DNA of 64,000 nucleotides from an uncultured Alistipes sp. (GCA_910583985.1 CAJTYA010000011.1:28074-92073), one strand, 5' to 3'. Counted from the stretch's first letter, positions 53,473 to 63,851 are shown. Translations and numbers: made by a program. Notes: generated by a model not told the origin, from the sequence alone.

Positions 53473-56400
53473 CATTTTTCTATTCGATTCATCCGGGATT
53501 TCTTGCGGGCCTCCCTGTTCTGCCGCCGAACCGCCTTGCGCGTCCGGGGAACCGGATCGGCAGCCGCAGAGAGCGCCGCTTCGTCCGGGCCCAACTCGAT
53601 GCGAAGCGTATCGGCCGCTGTGCCGTCGCTCCGGTCGACCGCCGAGTCGGCAGCGAGCGCAGCCGTCGTATCGGCGAGAACGCCCTCGCGCTTCAGCAGC
53701 AGGCTGTCGGCCCGGCTCAGGGCCTCGCCCCGCCCGTCGCGGAAAACGGCGGAATCCACCTTAGGCACGATTTTCAGATCGCTCAGCGAGGCGTTGCGTG
53801 CGCCCCGGCGGAAAATATCGGTGATCGTCCGGCGCAGGTTGACCTGCGTCGTATCGATCAGATCGACGAAAGAGGGCACGTTCTCGTCCTTGTAACGCGC
53901 CCGGACAATCCGGAACTTGAACTTGTCGAGCGTACCGAAAATATTGATTCCCAGACGGAACGGAATCGGCGAGCGAAGCACCGAGATATGGTAGTCGAAA
54001 CTCATGTCGAGCTTATGGACGCCGCTGACCGCCGCCTTGTAGCGATCCATCTCGACGACGAACGGGAACATCTCGATGCGGTTGTCCCGCACGAGCAGAT
54101 CCACCGAAATGCGGTCGATCAGGTTGCGCTGCCGATTCTTGAATTTCAACATCTTGGATATTTCGGCAAAGGTCTCTCCGTCGAGCAGCACGAGGTTCTC
54201 GCCCCGAATGCTGCAAGCGGCATTGAGCGAGGGAAGCTCGATGTTCATCATCGAATCGACCGCCGCCGTCGCCGCTACGCGACAATCCACGACACCCTCG
54301 AACGAACGGAGCATGGGCAGCAGCGTATCGACCGAAGGAATGAGACCGATCAGACGGTCTATCTCCACCCGATCAAGCGACAGATCGAATCCGGCCATCA
54401 CGTCGTCGCGGGCCCGCGTGGCATAGAGGGCCGTGAGGGTCATCTTGCCCGCGTCGGTCACGGCTTCGAGGTCGCGGATCTGCACGCAACGGTCGCGGGC
54501 GACGAGCGATCCGTGCAACGTACGGAACGACAGGTCGGAATAGACTCCGTGATGGGCGCACAGTTCCGCATTGAGCTCCACGTTGGAGGGCACGACGATC
54601 AGCGGGCTCGTCGGCACCGTATCGGCCACGCCGCTGCCCTGCTCGATCAACCGTTGCAGATGGTCTTCGCTATCGGCTTCGGCCAGCGATTCGCGGTATG
54701 CGTCGGACGCCTCGCCGTAGCGGGCCCCGACGGCGGCGGCACGGGAAAGTTCGTTGAAATCGAGCGTGTCGGATTCGATCTTCATGTCGATCCTCAACGG
54801 TCCGCGTCCCAGCAGCGCACGCCGGAGGTTCGAAACGCTGCCGGTCAGCTCCAACGACGACACGCCACTGCGCAGGCGCGTGTTCCGTAATTCGACACGG
54901 TCGGTCGAATAGACGATGTCCACGTCGCGTAGCTCGTTCACGAGCGGGAAATAGGGCGTCACGACCCTGCCTGCCGAAGCACGCACCGACCCTTCGGCCG
55001 CGATGCGGCGGAACCATGCCCCGGTCGTCCGATCCAGCGTCATGTCGATGTCCGCTCCGGCGAAATCGTCCTTACGCCCCGGACGGGAAAACCCGCGCAT
55101 ACGGGAAAGCAACGAATCGCGGGGCACATCGGGATGGAGCCGGCCGAGCGAATCCAGCCGCTCGGCCCGACGAGCGGAATCGGAACGGGCTGTGTTCAGC
55201 ACGGCTTTCAGATCGACATGGCTCTCGGCGAGCACATAGCGGTTCACAGCGCTTTTCATATACATGAACCGGGCGTCGAATCCCAGATCGAGCAGCGGAC
55301 GAGCCGCATCGCCGGGCGAGGGAACAATGCTGAAGCCGCTCTGCATGCGGTAGAGCCTCAGCCACGTCGAGTCGAGTCCGGCGATTTCGAAATAACGGGC
55401 CCGGACATCGCCCGCGATCGGATGGACGACCGACGTATCGCCGCCGAGAGCCGACGCGGCTCCGGAGGCCTGTGCGACAGCATCCGAAGCGACGATCCTC
55501 AGATCGTTTTTCCAATCGACATGCAGCGTATCGGCCTGCACCCGAACGCCCAAACGTTCGGAGCCCTTCCTGTTCTGCTCACCGGACCCGGCTCGGCCGG
55601 TACCGAAAACGATCTCGGTACCTCGTGCCATCAAAAAAACCGTGTCCTGCGGCATATCCACCAGCAGGTCGTCCATCGCGACCTTGCCGTCGAGACGCAC
55701 CGTGCCGATCCGGCTCACATCCAACTGACTGCGACGGAAGGCCGTGCCGAGGTCGAAATCCAGCCGTCCCCGGACACAGGTTCCCGAACGGGAAGGAAAC
55801 AGGACGGAGAGCGTATCGAGATCGACCCTTCCGCGGAGGTTCATCCGCACGGCCGGATCGCCCAGCGCATCGCGCACCGTCCCGTCGCACCGCAATGCCA
55901 TGCCCGCCCCCTCCACGACCAGATGCCGGAGTTCCGCGCCCGTGGAATCGGGACAGTCGGGCCGGAAGCGCAGCGTAGCGTCCAGTCCCAGCCGTTCGAT
56001 CCGGGCATCGGTATTCGCATGGTAGAGATGGCCCCCTTCGGTCCGGACCGTCAGGTCGACTCGCGGAAGCGCACTGCCGTCGAAACGGTAGCTTCCCGCG
56101 ATACGGGTATCGAGATCGAGTGCGATGTCGGTATCTATGCCCTGCAAGGCAGAGGCGAACGAGCCGGGCGCCAACGCGACGAGCCGGGCGGCCTCCAACG
56201 GTTCGATGCGGCAGGCGATGTCCGAAAGCACGCTGTCGGCCGTCCATGCGGCCTGTCCGTCGAACCGGACGGGAATGCCGCCGATGTCGAAGCGCAACCC
56301 TTTCATTGCAAGGGTCCTGCGGCGGGTGTCGAGTCCCAAACCGCCCTCGACAGCGAGCGGAAGACGGTCGAGGTAACGCACCGAACCGCACGAGAGCGTG

Positions 56401-57092
56401 TTCCGGCTTTCGAGACCGACGCGGTAACGCTCGCCCGAAAAGCCGTCGACTTCGAAACGCTCCAGCTCCGTCTCGGCGTATATCCCCTCCCGACGGTCGT
56501 CATACACGACATGGCCCCCACGTACATCGAGCCGGACCACGTGAAAATAGAAACCCTCGTCGTCCGACTGCGTCTCCACCGTATCGGAGCGGTAAATCGC
56601 CCAGTTCGGCGTCCCCTGCTCGGAAACACAGGCGTAGATTTCGGGACGGATCAATTCGGCCTTGCGGACGACTAACCGCGAGAGAAGCAACTGCGGCAGG
56701 TTGACCGCCAGCGTGAACTCGTCGAACCGCAGCAACGTATCGGCCCGGAGGGGTATCCGGCTGCGCAGCGAATCGGGACAACCGTCGAACGCACGCGAGA
56801 CGATCTCGCCTCCGCAGAGGCGGACGCCCACGTGAGGATAATAGCGGAACAACGACAGACGGACCGTATCGAACCGCACGTCGGCGTCCAGATAACGGCC
56901 GGCGCAGGCATTGACCAGCGGCGTGAGCCGCTGCGGCGTCATCACCAGCGCGATTCCTCCGAGCAACGCTCCCGACAACACGACGAAAGCGGCGGCGCAG
57001 ACGAGCAGCACACGGAGCAACCGTCGGGCGACGCTCCTGTGCCGCTTGCCTTTCCGGGGCTCGGCTCGTTCCCTTTCTTTTCGTTTTTCCAT
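53472..57092 (-). CDS. AsmA-like envelope protein, 1206 aa
   Basis: This very large protein has one N-terminal membrane helix (about residues 27-52) after a highly basic start (MEKRKERERAEPRKGKRHR). The rest is a long periplasmic region of repeated beta strands: the AsmA/TamB-like group, which bridges the envelope and is implicated in lipid transport in other bacteria. The opening TPQRLTPLVNACAGRYLDADVRFDTVRLS and the later IEMFPFVVEMDRYKAAVSGVHKLDM are typical AsmA blocks. It ends with a Ser/Arg/Lys-rich tail (RKAVRRQNREARKKSRMNRIEK over the last residues). It is the first gene of a two-gene operon with the DUF5106 gene. Confidence 0.87.
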   Translation of the reverse strand: MEKRKERERAEPRKGKRHRSVARRLLRVLLVCAAAFVVLSGALLGGIALVMTPQRLTPLVNACAGRYLDADVRFDTVRLSLFRYYPHVGVRLCGGEIVSRAFDGCPDSLRSRIPLRADTLLRFDEFTLAVNLPQLLLSRLVVRKAELIRPEIYACVSEQGTPNWAIYRSDTVETQSDDEGFYFHVVRLDVRGGHVVYDDRREGIYAETELERFEVDGFSGERYRVGLESRNTLSCGSVRYLDRLPLAVEGGLGLDTRRRTLAMKGLRFDIGGIPVRFDGQAAWTADSVLSDIACRIEPLEAARLVALAPGSFASALQGIDTDIALDLDTRIAGSYRFDGSALPRVDLTVRTEGGHLYHANTDARIERLGLDATLRFRPDCPDSTGAELRHLVVEGAGMALRCDGTVRDALGDPAVRMNLRGRVDLDTLSVLFPSRSGTCVRGRLDFDLGTAFRRSQLDVSRIGTVRLDGKVAMDDLLVDMPQDTVFLMARGTEIVFGTGRAGSGEQNRKGSERLGVRVQADTLHVDWKNDLRIVASDAVAQASGAASALGGDTSVVHPIAGDVRARYFEIAGLDSTWLRLYRMQSGFSIVPSPGDAARPLLDLGFDARFMYMKSAVNRYVLAESHVDLKAVLNTARSDSARRAERLDSLGRLHPDVPRDSLLSRMRGFSRPGRKDDFAGADIDMTLDRTTGAWFRRIAAEGSVRASAGRVVTPYFPLVNELRDVDIVYSTDRVELRNTRLRSGVSSLELTGSVSNLRRALLGRGPLRIDMKIESDTLDFNELSRAAAVGARYGEASDAYRESLAEADSEDHLQRLIEQGSGVADTVPTSPLIVVPSNVELNAELCAHHGVYSDLSFRTLHGSLVARDRCVQIRDLEAVTDAGKMTLTALYATRARDDVMAGFDLSLDRVEIDRLIGLIPSVDTLLPMLRSFEGVVDCRVAATAAVDSMMNIELPSLNAACSIRGENLVLLDGETFAEISKMLKFKNRQRNLIDRISVDLLVRDNRIEMFPFVVEMDRYKAAVSGVHKLDMSFDYHISVLRSPIPFRLGINIFGTLDKFKFRIVRARYKDENVPSFVDLIDTTQVNLRRTITDIFRRGARNASLSDLKIVPKVDSAVFRDGRGEALSRADSLLLKREGVLADTTAALAADSAVDRSDGTAADTLRIELGPDEAALSAAADPVPRTRKAVRRQNREARKKSRMNRIEK

Positions 57093-57115
57093 CCGTTCGT
57101 CCGGTAAACCGTGTA

Positions 57116-57123
57116 CAAAGATA
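57116..57123 (-). promoter_or_regulatory. Probable -7 element of the AsmA-like operon
   Basis: On the minus strand TATCTTTG fits TAnnTTTG and lies 23 bases before the start codon. The -33 position is not a good match. Confidence 0.6.
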
Positions 57124-57248
57124 ACAACTTTTCAGTCCGTTTATTACCCGCCCGAAGAAGAAACATTCCGCCGCGAAAACGGAAAGGAGCATACGGTGCG
57201 CGGCTCTCCTCCGGCCAAAGAGAGGACATGGGGAAAAGAACGGAAAGA

Positions 57249-57291
57249 GCGAAGCGGCCGCTCCCCCGGTTCAGAGGAACAGCCGCTTCGC
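57249..57291 (-). terminator. Possible terminator of fucO
   Basis: A 10-bp stem (GCGAAGCGGC at 57249-57258, complement at 57282-57291) encloses a 23-base loop. The following T tract is weak, so this is a tentative call. A second, shorter stem lies at 57302-57319. Confidence 0.4.
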
Positions 57292-57326
57292 GGTCGTATC
57301 GGCCGGACCCGACGGTCCGGAGCGTC

Positions 57327-58481
57327 TTAGAATGCCTTTTTGTACACTTCGAGAATTTCTTCGACGGTGGCCGTGCGGGGATTGCCCGGCGTGCACACGT
57401 CGTTGAAGGCAGCCTGAGCCAACGTCGGCAGACCGCTTTCGGGTACGCCGATCTCGCTCAGATGTTGAGGAATGTGCACTTCGACGGCCAGAGCCTTGAC
57501 GGCATCGACGGCAGCCTGTGCGGCCTGATCGTCGTTCATGGCCGACGTGTCGACACCCATCGCTTCGGCGATCTTGCGGTATTTGGCCTTGGCGGCTTCC
57601 TTGTTGTATTCCATCACGAAAGGCAACAGCAACGCGTTGGCCACGCCGTGGGGAATGTCGTAATAGGCTCCCAGCGGATGGGCCATGCCGTGTACCAGCC
57701 CCAGACCCACGTTCGAGAAAGCCATGCCGGCGATATACTGCGCGGTGGCCATACCGTCGCGGGCTTCGATGTCCGAAGGCGTAGCGACGGCCTTGGGCAG
57801 CCATTTGGCGATCATTTCGATGGCCTTGAGCTCGAACATGTCGCTCATTTCCCATGCACCCAGCGTGATGAGGCCTTCGATGGCGTGCGTAAGCGCATCC
57901 ATACCCGTGGCGGCGGTCAGTCCGCGCGGCATCGAGAGCATCAGTTCGGGGTCGATGATAGCCAGCGTCGGGATGTCGTTGGGGTCGACGCAAACCATTT
58001 TCTTCACGTTCTCCTCGTCGGTGATCACGTAGTTGATCGTCACCTCGGCAGCCGTACCGGCCGTCGTGGGCAGCGCGATGACGGGTACCGATTTTTTCTT
58101 GGTGGGCGCTACGCCTTCGAGCGAAACCACGTCCGAAAATTCGGGATTGTTGACGATGATACCCACGGCCTTGGAGGTGTCCATCGACGAACCGCCCCCG
58201 ATGGCCACCATGAAATCGGCTCCGGCGGCCTTGAAAGCGGCGATACCGGCCTTCACGTTCTTGACGGTGGGATTGGGTTTCACTTCGTCGAAAATCTCGA
58301 AAGGAATGCCCGCTTCCTTGAGCACGTCGGTCACCTGTGCGGCCACGCCGAACTTGACGAGGTCCTTGTCCGTCACGACGAGCGCTTTCTTGTAGCCGCG
58401 CTTGGCGACTTCCTCTGCGATCATTTTTCTGGAGCCCGCTCCGAAATAGGAGGTCTCGTTGAGAATCATTCTGTAAGCCAT
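57327..58481 (-). CDS. fucO: Lactaldehyde reductase (iron-dependent alcohol dehydrogenase)
   Basis: FucO reduces L-lactaldehyde to 1,2-propanediol at the end of fucose and rhamnose catabolism under anaerobic conditions. From the Met at 58481 it is 384 aa and closely follows the Escherichia coli FucO pattern (MAYRMILNETSYFGAGSRK, IGGGSSMDT, PTTAGTAAEVTINYVITDEE). The iron ligands are Asp195, His199, His264 and His278. A Met 51 bases upstream is unlikely because it lies between the promoter box and this start. The neighbouring rhamnosidase gene supports a deoxysugar role over a general alcohol dehydrogenase. Confidence 0.92.
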   Translation of the reverse strand: MAYRMILNETSYFGAGSRKMIAEEVAKRGYKKALVVTDKDLVKFGVAAQVTDVLKEAGIPFEIFDEVKPNPTVKNVKAGIAAFKAAGADFMVAIGGGSSMDTSKAVGIIVNNPEFSDVVSLEGVAPTKKKSVPVIALPTTAGTAAEVTINYVITDEENVKKMVCVDPNDIPTLAIIDPELMLSMPRGLTAATGMDALTHAIEGLITLGAWEMSDMFELKAIEMIAKWLPKAVATPSDIEARDGMATAQYIAGMAFSNVGLGLVHGMAHPLGAYYDIPHGVANALLLPFVMEYNKEAAKAKYRKIAEAMGVDTSAMNDDQAAQAAVDAVKALAVEVHIPQHLSEIGVPESGLPTLAQAAFNDVCTPGNPRTATVEEILEVYKKAF

Positions 58482-58520
58482 AGCGAATATGTATTTAAAC
58501 GTACTATCGTTTCGGTGCCG

Positions 58521-58528
58521 CAAAAGTA
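58521..58528 (-). promoter_or_regulatory. Probable -7 element of fucO
   Basis: On the minus strand TACTTTTG fits TAnnTTTG, 40 bases upstream of the fucO start. The -33 element is not clear. Confidence 0.55.
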
Positions 58529-58759
58529 ACACTTATTATCGGCTTTGGTAACAATTTTATTTAGAAAAATTAAAAACGCGACCGCATACGGCGGTGCTCC
58601 CGCATCCGCCCGCGCGGGAGAGACCTTTCGAGTCACGGCCTCGGCGGAGAGCCTGCCCTCGGTCTTTCCGCACGGCAGCAGGACGCGAGCGACAGCGCCC
58701 GAAACCGGACACCGCACCCGAAGCGTCGATACGCGGCAGTACGCCCTTGCCGACAAAAA

Positions 58760-58791
58760 GCGGGAACGCCTCCGCCAAGAGACGCTCCCGC
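58760..58791 (-). terminator. Terminator of the GH78 gene
   Basis: Arms GCGGGAACG (58760-58768) and CGCTCCCGC (58783-58791) pair at 8 of 9 positions around a 14-base loop. On the minus strand the stem is followed directly by five T residues. It lies 25 bases past the stop, so fucO is probably transcribed separately. Confidence 0.7.
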
Positions 58792-58815
58792 CGCCGGCAC
58801 ACGCCGGAGAGAAAA

Positions 58816-61593
58816 TCATTTTATTTCGATCGTATAGTCGCCGGACGGGAAACGGTACAGCGGGCTTTGGGCTCCGCGGCCCGTTTCGGGATAGAGCGCG
58901 GCGTCGAAAGCCTCGCCGTTCACCGTCACCCTACCCTCTTCGGGCAGAGCGACCAGCCCCCAGGCGTTGGCCGGGATAGAAATCTCCCACTGCAAACCGC
59001 CGTCCTGCCGCTCCCAGCGGCTCGACACGAGGCCGTAGGGCGTATCGACCGAAGCCGAAGCCCACGGCAGGCAATCCGTCAGCAGCGGTTCGAAACGGGT
59101 CGCCCGGAAACCGGGACCGGAGGCGTCGGGCCGGATTCCGGCGATGTCCTCGTAGAACCATGCGTCGTAGCCGCCCTGCATGGGATGGTTCAGCGAGCTG
59201 CCGTCCAGACACACGGCCTTGCTCTTCTCGTTGACCGGCAGGACTTCCCACAGCGTCGTGGCATCGCCGGAGGTCCACATCCATTCGAAACTGTTTTCGC
59301 CCTTCTTGGTAAAGACGTCCCACGCCGCACGGGCGTTGCCGTAACGGGAAAGCGCCGGCCCGATCCGTCCCAGACCGAAAATGCCCGTATGCAGGAAACC
59401 GTCGTATTTCTCCTTCATGTTGCGGACGATGGCGTCCGAGACGGCACGTTCGTCCCCCGCGGGTACTAAACCGAAGTCGAGCGCCATCGCGTCGGCTGTC
59501 TGGCTGCCGAAGGTCTTGCCGTCGCGGTCGTAGAACTTGCCGACGAAAGCCCGGCCGATCTCCTCTTTCATGGCGTCGTAACGGGCCGCATCCTCCTCGT
59601 AACCCAGAATGCGGGCCGTCTCGGCCACGATCGAAGCATCGTAATAGTGGAAGGCCGTCGAACTGAGCGGAATCGGGCAGTCGATTGTCCGGTTGCCTTC
59701 CGGGGGACACCAGTCGCCCAGTCCGTAGGGCACGATGCCTTTGTCGGTCAGCGCATGGATATGATCGACCCATTGCTTCATCTCGCCGTAATAAGTTTCC
59801 AGCGCTTCGGGATTGCCGAAGTAGAGGTAGGTGAACCAAGGCAATTGCACGACGGCCGTGCCCCAGTCGGGCGAGGCCACACCGCAGAGGCGGCGGCCCG
59901 GAGAGATCATGAACGGAATGCCGGGCTGTTTGTCGGCGAAATAGAACTCGCTGTTGTAGAGTTTCTGGTGCAGCGTGTTTTCGAGGAACACGGAGGAGGA
60001 CGAATGGATGTCTTCCATGTATTTCATCCAGAAATTGTTCAGGTCGCGGTTGTAATTCTCGAACGGTGCCACCGTATGCGCATCGCCCAACCAGCCGCAG
60101 CGCTCGCGGTGGGGGCAGTCGGTCGGCAGGCCGTGGATGTTGCCGAGCATCGTGCGCACGGCCATTTCGTGGAGCCGGTTGATCTGCTCGTCGGCGCACT
60201 CGAACTCGCCCCGGCGGGGTGCGTCGGTGTGGACGATCACGGCCTCGATCCACGACTTGTCGGGCGTCGTAGCGGCGCCGGAAAGTTCGAGGTAGCGGAA
60301 TCCGTGGTAGGTGAAACGCGGCGTCCACGTCTCGGTTCCGCGGCCCGCACAAACGTATTCGTCGGTCTGGATGACGCCCGTCGCGCCGTTGCCCGTCGTG
60401 ATGAACTCAATCGAACGGTCGGGTGCGAGGCATTCGCCCATGCGCATCTTCAGACGGGTGCCCGCGGGCTGCTCGACGGTGATGCGCGGCACGGCGGCCA
60501 CATTGACGCCGAAGTCGAAAATCCAGTTCCCCGCCTCATCCTGCCACAGATCGACCGGTGCGATAGACTCCTTGAGCCGGATGGGGTCCAGCAGTTGCGG
60601 ACGCAGCGAAGGGGGAACGATGCCTCCGGCCTCGACGGCCGGCCGCCAGTCGCCCTGCGGCGAACCCGGAGCGGACCACCCGGCGATTTCCCGCGTGGCG
60701 TCGTAAGTTTCGCCGGCATAGATGTTGGCGCTGAGCACCGGTCCCGGCGCCCATGTCCACGACTCGTCGGTGGCGACGATCTGTTTCGAACCGTCCTTAT
60801 AGGTCACTTCCAACTGGAGACGCATCAGCGGCTCCCCGTAGCTGAAACCGGGGCCCCAGACCTTTCCCTGATCGTACCAGCCGTCGCCGAGCATGACGCC
60901 GATGCAGTTCTCGCCCTTCTTCACGCGGTCGGTCACGTCATAGGCGGCATACAGCGCATACTGTTCGTAATTGGTCTGGGCCGGATCGAGCACGCGGGTC
61001 TCGTCGGCCAACGCACCGTTGACGTACAGATCGCCGCAACCCAGACCGCAGAAATACGCTACCGCACGCACGGGCTTGCTCTCGGCATCGAACACGGTAC
61101 GGAAATAAGGCATCGGAGCATCTTTCTCCCACTCGGCCGTGATCCACTTACCCTGCCAGTCCCCGTCGGAGGGACCGACGGAGAACTTCGCCGGGGCGCT
61201 CCACTCCGTAGCCTCGTCCCGGCCGTTCCAGATCCGGACCCGCCACCAGTACGGCTCGCCGTAGCACAGGGCGGCTCCCTCCGGCACGATACCGAGCTGG
61301 GCGTCGGAAGGTCGTTTTCCCGATTTCCAAACATCGGCCTCGCCCTTGGCGAGCGCCTTTTCGCTCGAAGCGATTTCGATCTCCCACGCCGTCTGCACGA
61401 CTCCCCGTTCGCCGGATTCGATTTTCCAACTCAACACGGGCCGGTCCACCCCTTCGGGGTCGACCCTGTCGCGGCATCGCAATGCCGTCACTCTCGTTTC
61501 GTCCGGCCGGCAGGCTCCGTCTCCGGAACAGCATCCGCCGGCAGCCAGCAGCGGCAGCAGCAGCCACCCGGCTATCGTTTTTCTGATTTTCAT
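58816..61593 (-). CDS. Alpha-L-rhamnosidase, GH78
   Basis: GH78 enzymes release terminal alpha-L-rhamnose from glycans and glycosides. The 925-aa protein has a signal with a lipobox-like LLAAGGC (Cys at about 21), so it may be a lipoprotein. N-terminal beta domains (RVTALRCRDRVDPEGVDRPVLSW spread over residues 34-56) are followed by the (alpha/alpha)6 catalytic domain with CPHRERCGWLGDAHTVA, GDWCPPEGNRTIDC and MWTSGDATTLWEV, which contain the conserved acidic residues. The length fits the family. It is preceded by another putative rhamnosidase on the same strand, 31 bases away, so the two are probably cotranscribed. Confidence 0.95.
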   Translation of the reverse strand: MKIRKTIAGWLLLPLLAAGGCCSGDGACRPDETRVTALRCRDRVDPEGVDRPVLSWKIESGERGVVQTAWEIEIASSEKALAKGEADVWKSGKRPSDAQLGIVPEGAALCYGEPYWWRVRIWNGRDEATEWSAPAKFSVGPSDGDWQGKWITAEWEKDAPMPYFRTVFDAESKPVRAVAYFCGLGCGDLYVNGALADETRVLDPAQTNYEQYALYAAYDVTDRVKKGENCIGVMLGDGWYDQGKVWGPGFSYGEPLMRLQLEVTYKDGSKQIVATDESWTWAPGPVLSANIYAGETYDATREIAGWSAPGSPQGDWRPAVEAGGIVPPSLRPQLLDPIRLKESIAPVDLWQDEAGNWIFDFGVNVAAVPRITVEQPAGTRLKMRMGECLAPDRSIEFITTGNGATGVIQTDEYVCAGRGTETWTPRFTYHGFRYLELSGAATTPDKSWIEAVIVHTDAPRRGEFECADEQINRLHEMAVRTMLGNIHGLPTDCPHRERCGWLGDAHTVAPFENYNRDLNNFWMKYMEDIHSSSSVFLENTLHQKLYNSEFYFADKQPGIPFMISPGRRLCGVASPDWGTAVVQLPWFTYLYFGNPEALETYYGEMKQWVDHIHALTDKGIVPYGLGDWCPPEGNRTIDCPIPLSSTAFHYYDASIVAETARILGYEEDAARYDAMKEEIGRAFVGKFYDRDGKTFGSQTADAMALDFGLVPAGDERAVSDAIVRNMKEKYDGFLHTGIFGLGRIGPALSRYGNARAAWDVFTKKGENSFEWMWTSGDATTLWEVLPVNEKSKAVCLDGSSLNHPMQGGYDAWFYEDIAGIRPDASGPGFRATRFEPLLTDCLPWASASVDTPYGLVSSRWERQDGGLQWEISIPANAWGLVALPEEGRVTVNGEAFDAALYPETGRGAQSPLYRFPSGDYTIEIK

Positions 61594-61624
61594 AGGTCTA
61601 TTATGGTTTAAGTCAGTCGTTTCG

Positions 61625-63796
61625 TTATTTCAGGCGGCGGACGATCATCCCCTCGTAGGGGCCTAAAGCCAATGTCGAGGAGGGCTGCATGGGGGTGATT
61701 TGTCCGGTCTGGGGATTCCAGCACTCCAGCGAACGCGCCGCGGGGATGCTGATGCCGAGGCTGAGGGGCGTCGCGGTGTCGTTGACGATGAAATAGACGT
61801 CGCGGCCGCCGATCTTCCGATGGCAGTGCAACACGCCCCGGTACGAGCTCAGCACGATGTCGCGCGGCAGAATGCCTTCGAGCAGGTTGTTGAGCAGCGT
61901 CGGATCGAACGCCTGCTCGAAATAGACGGCCGGGCGGACGCCGCCCTGCATGTTGAGCATCGCCTCGAATCCGGAAGCGATCCGCTCGCAGGGAAATTCG
62001 GCGAACGAGTTCACCGGCAGCGCCTCCAGCACGACGACCTTTCCGCCGTCCGCCGCGAAAGCCGAAATCCGCTCGAACATCTCTTCGGAAAGGGTTTCCA
62101 CCCCCGGAAGAATCAAGACATCCCAGCGCAGGTTCCCGTGGACGAGGTAGCCGTTATCGACCTTGGCCTCCTCGATGCCCTGTCCGTCCACGTAGGAAAA
62201 TTCCCATCCGTTGTCCAGCAGGCAGTCGCTCACGCGGTCGAAAAGAGACGACAGGCGCTGGGCTTCGGGCGCACCGCCGGCCACATCGTCCCAGCTCCGC
62301 AGTCCGGAAGGCAGCGGACGGTATTTCGTCCAAAGCGTTTCGACCGGATAGTACACCGCGATGCGGGAGGCACGGACACCGCCGGCAAGCTGCGAGACGA
62401 CACGGGCGACATAGTCGTTGAACGCCGTCCGCCCGGCCGCGTCCTCGTGCTGCAATTGCAGGTAGTTGTTGAAATCGGTCACACCGCCGATCATCTGCCT
62501 GTTCAGCGTACCTTTTATTTCGATGCTGGGCGCTTCCTTGCCCCCGTAGAAATTATAGTCCGAAATGGGACACGACTCGGTCATCACCCTGTGGTTGCCG
62601 TTGAGTTCGGCCGCCGACGAGGCCAGACGGGACGAGTAGAGATAGCGCCTCGTGAGGGAGGGCATGCCGGTCAGCACGTCGATGCCCGGAATGTCGAGTT
62701 CGCGGTAACAGGCCATGATGCTGCCGTAGAGCGGCACTTGGGCCATCATCGACTCCTCGACGAGCAGGTGCCCACCCGAAAGCAACTTCTGTTCGTTGCA
62801 ATAGGTGCGCACCTGACGGAAGTAGTTGCGGCTCATGAAGTCGGACACGATCCGAAAGTAGCGGTAGCGCTGTTTCTGCCCCTGAGGTCCCCGGTCGAGC
62901 ATCATTTCGAGCAGCACGTCTTCGAGAGGAGAGCCGTAGCGCGAACGGAATTCGTCGGATACGTTCCGCTTCCACGGATAGACGCCGTAACCGGGATTCG
63001 CGAACGGAAGCGCCATCGACGAAGGTTCGTCGGTAAAGGTGGAGGTGAACAACTGGCCGAGCTTCTCCTTGAAAGCCCCGGCGTAGCGTGCGTGCGTCAG
63101 CTCGATGAAGCGCTGCGTCACTTCGGGCAGCAGCAGGCTGGTGTAGCGGGGAATCACTCCGCCCCGCTCGGTGCCGGCCTGAAAGCCCTCGTAGAGCACG
63201 GACGAGGAGACTTGGGCGACGCACCACGCCCCTCCTGCGGGAGCCGTCCACTGGATGCGGCCCTCGGAGACGAATCCGGACAGGTCCACGGCCCGGTCGA
63301 AGGCGTACCCGTCTCCAGCCACCGGCACGGCCTGCACCGTCCACAGCCGGCCCGGCAGCAGCGGCAGATCGACCGCGGTCCCCGCCGCCACGATGGAGTC
63401 GCGGAAGAAGAGTCCCTCGGCCTCCCAGTCGGGATGTTCCTCCAGAATGTAGGTGTCGGCCATGCCGGAGGGATAGAGCTTTTCGTCGTACAGCCACAGG
63501 TCGAGCCCTTTGGCCTTGGCCGCATGGACGAAGCGGTCGAAGACGGCCATTTCTTCGTCGCTCTTGAGGTAGGCGTGCGGATTGACGTTCGTGGCCATGC
63601 CGCCGTAGCCGTTAGCGATGATCCAATCGATCATCGAATCCTGCGCATGGGCGTCGTGCGGCATGCTGTGACGGTTGACGTTCATCCGGTATTCGAGCGA
63701 AGGTTTCAGGAAGAGTTCTTGGGGCGTCCTCCCGTTCTGTGCCGACGAGACGACGGCGCAGAGCAGAAAAGCGATCGTATACAGATTGGATTTCAT
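61625..63796 (-). CDS. Putative glycoside hydrolase, GH106-like
   Basis: From the Met at 63796 this is a 723-aa secreted protein with signal MKSNLYTIAFLLCAVVSSAQ. The barrel-like region carries WLYDEKLYPSG at 101-111 and FTDEPSS at 254-260, in the places where GH106 and related large hydrolases have W-x-Y-D-E and E-P motifs. A later domain (TLWTKYRPLPSG, LILPGVETLS) resembles the beta-galactosidase trimerisation-like fold common in these proteins. It is shorter than characterised GH106 rhamnosidases (about 1,000 aa or more), so the exact family and substrate are uncertain. It lies upstream of GH78 on the same strand. Confidence 0.75.
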   Translation of the reverse strand: MKSNLYTIAFLLCAVVSSAQNGRTPQELFLKPSLEYRMNVNRHSMPHDAHAQDSMIDWIIANGYGGMATNVNPHAYLKSDEEMAVFDRFVHAAKAKGLDLWLYDEKLYPSGMADTYILEEHPDWEAEGLFFRDSIVAAGTAVDLPLLPGRLWTVQAVPVAGDGYAFDRAVDLSGFVSEGRIQWTAPAGGAWCVAQVSSSVLYEGFQAGTERGGVIPRYTSLLLPEVTQRFIELTHARYAGAFKEKLGQLFTSTFTDEPSSMALPFANPGYGVYPWKRNVSDEFRSRYGSPLEDVLLEMMLDRGPQGQKQRYRYFRIVSDFMSRNYFRQVRTYCNEQKLLSGGHLLVEESMMAQVPLYGSIMACYRELDIPGIDVLTGMPSLTRRYLYSSRLASSAAELNGNHRVMTESCPISDYNFYGGKEAPSIEIKGTLNRQMIGGVTDFNNYLQLQHEDAAGRTAFNDYVARVVSQLAGGVRASRIAVYYPVETLWTKYRPLPSGLRSWDDVAGGAPEAQRLSSLFDRVSDCLLDNGWEFSYVDGQGIEEAKVDNGYLVHGNLRWDVLILPGVETLSEEMFERISAFAADGGKVVVLEALPVNSFAEFPCERIASGFEAMLNMQGGVRPAVYFEQAFDPTLLNNLLEGILPRDIVLSSYRGVLHCHRKIGGRDVYFIVNDTATPLSLGISIPAARSLECWNPQTGQITPMQPSSTLALGPYEGMIVRRLK

Positions 63797-63851
63797 TCGG
63801 TTATGAGTCATTGCGCAACGAAATTTCGGAGACGGAGAAGCCCGCCGCCGG

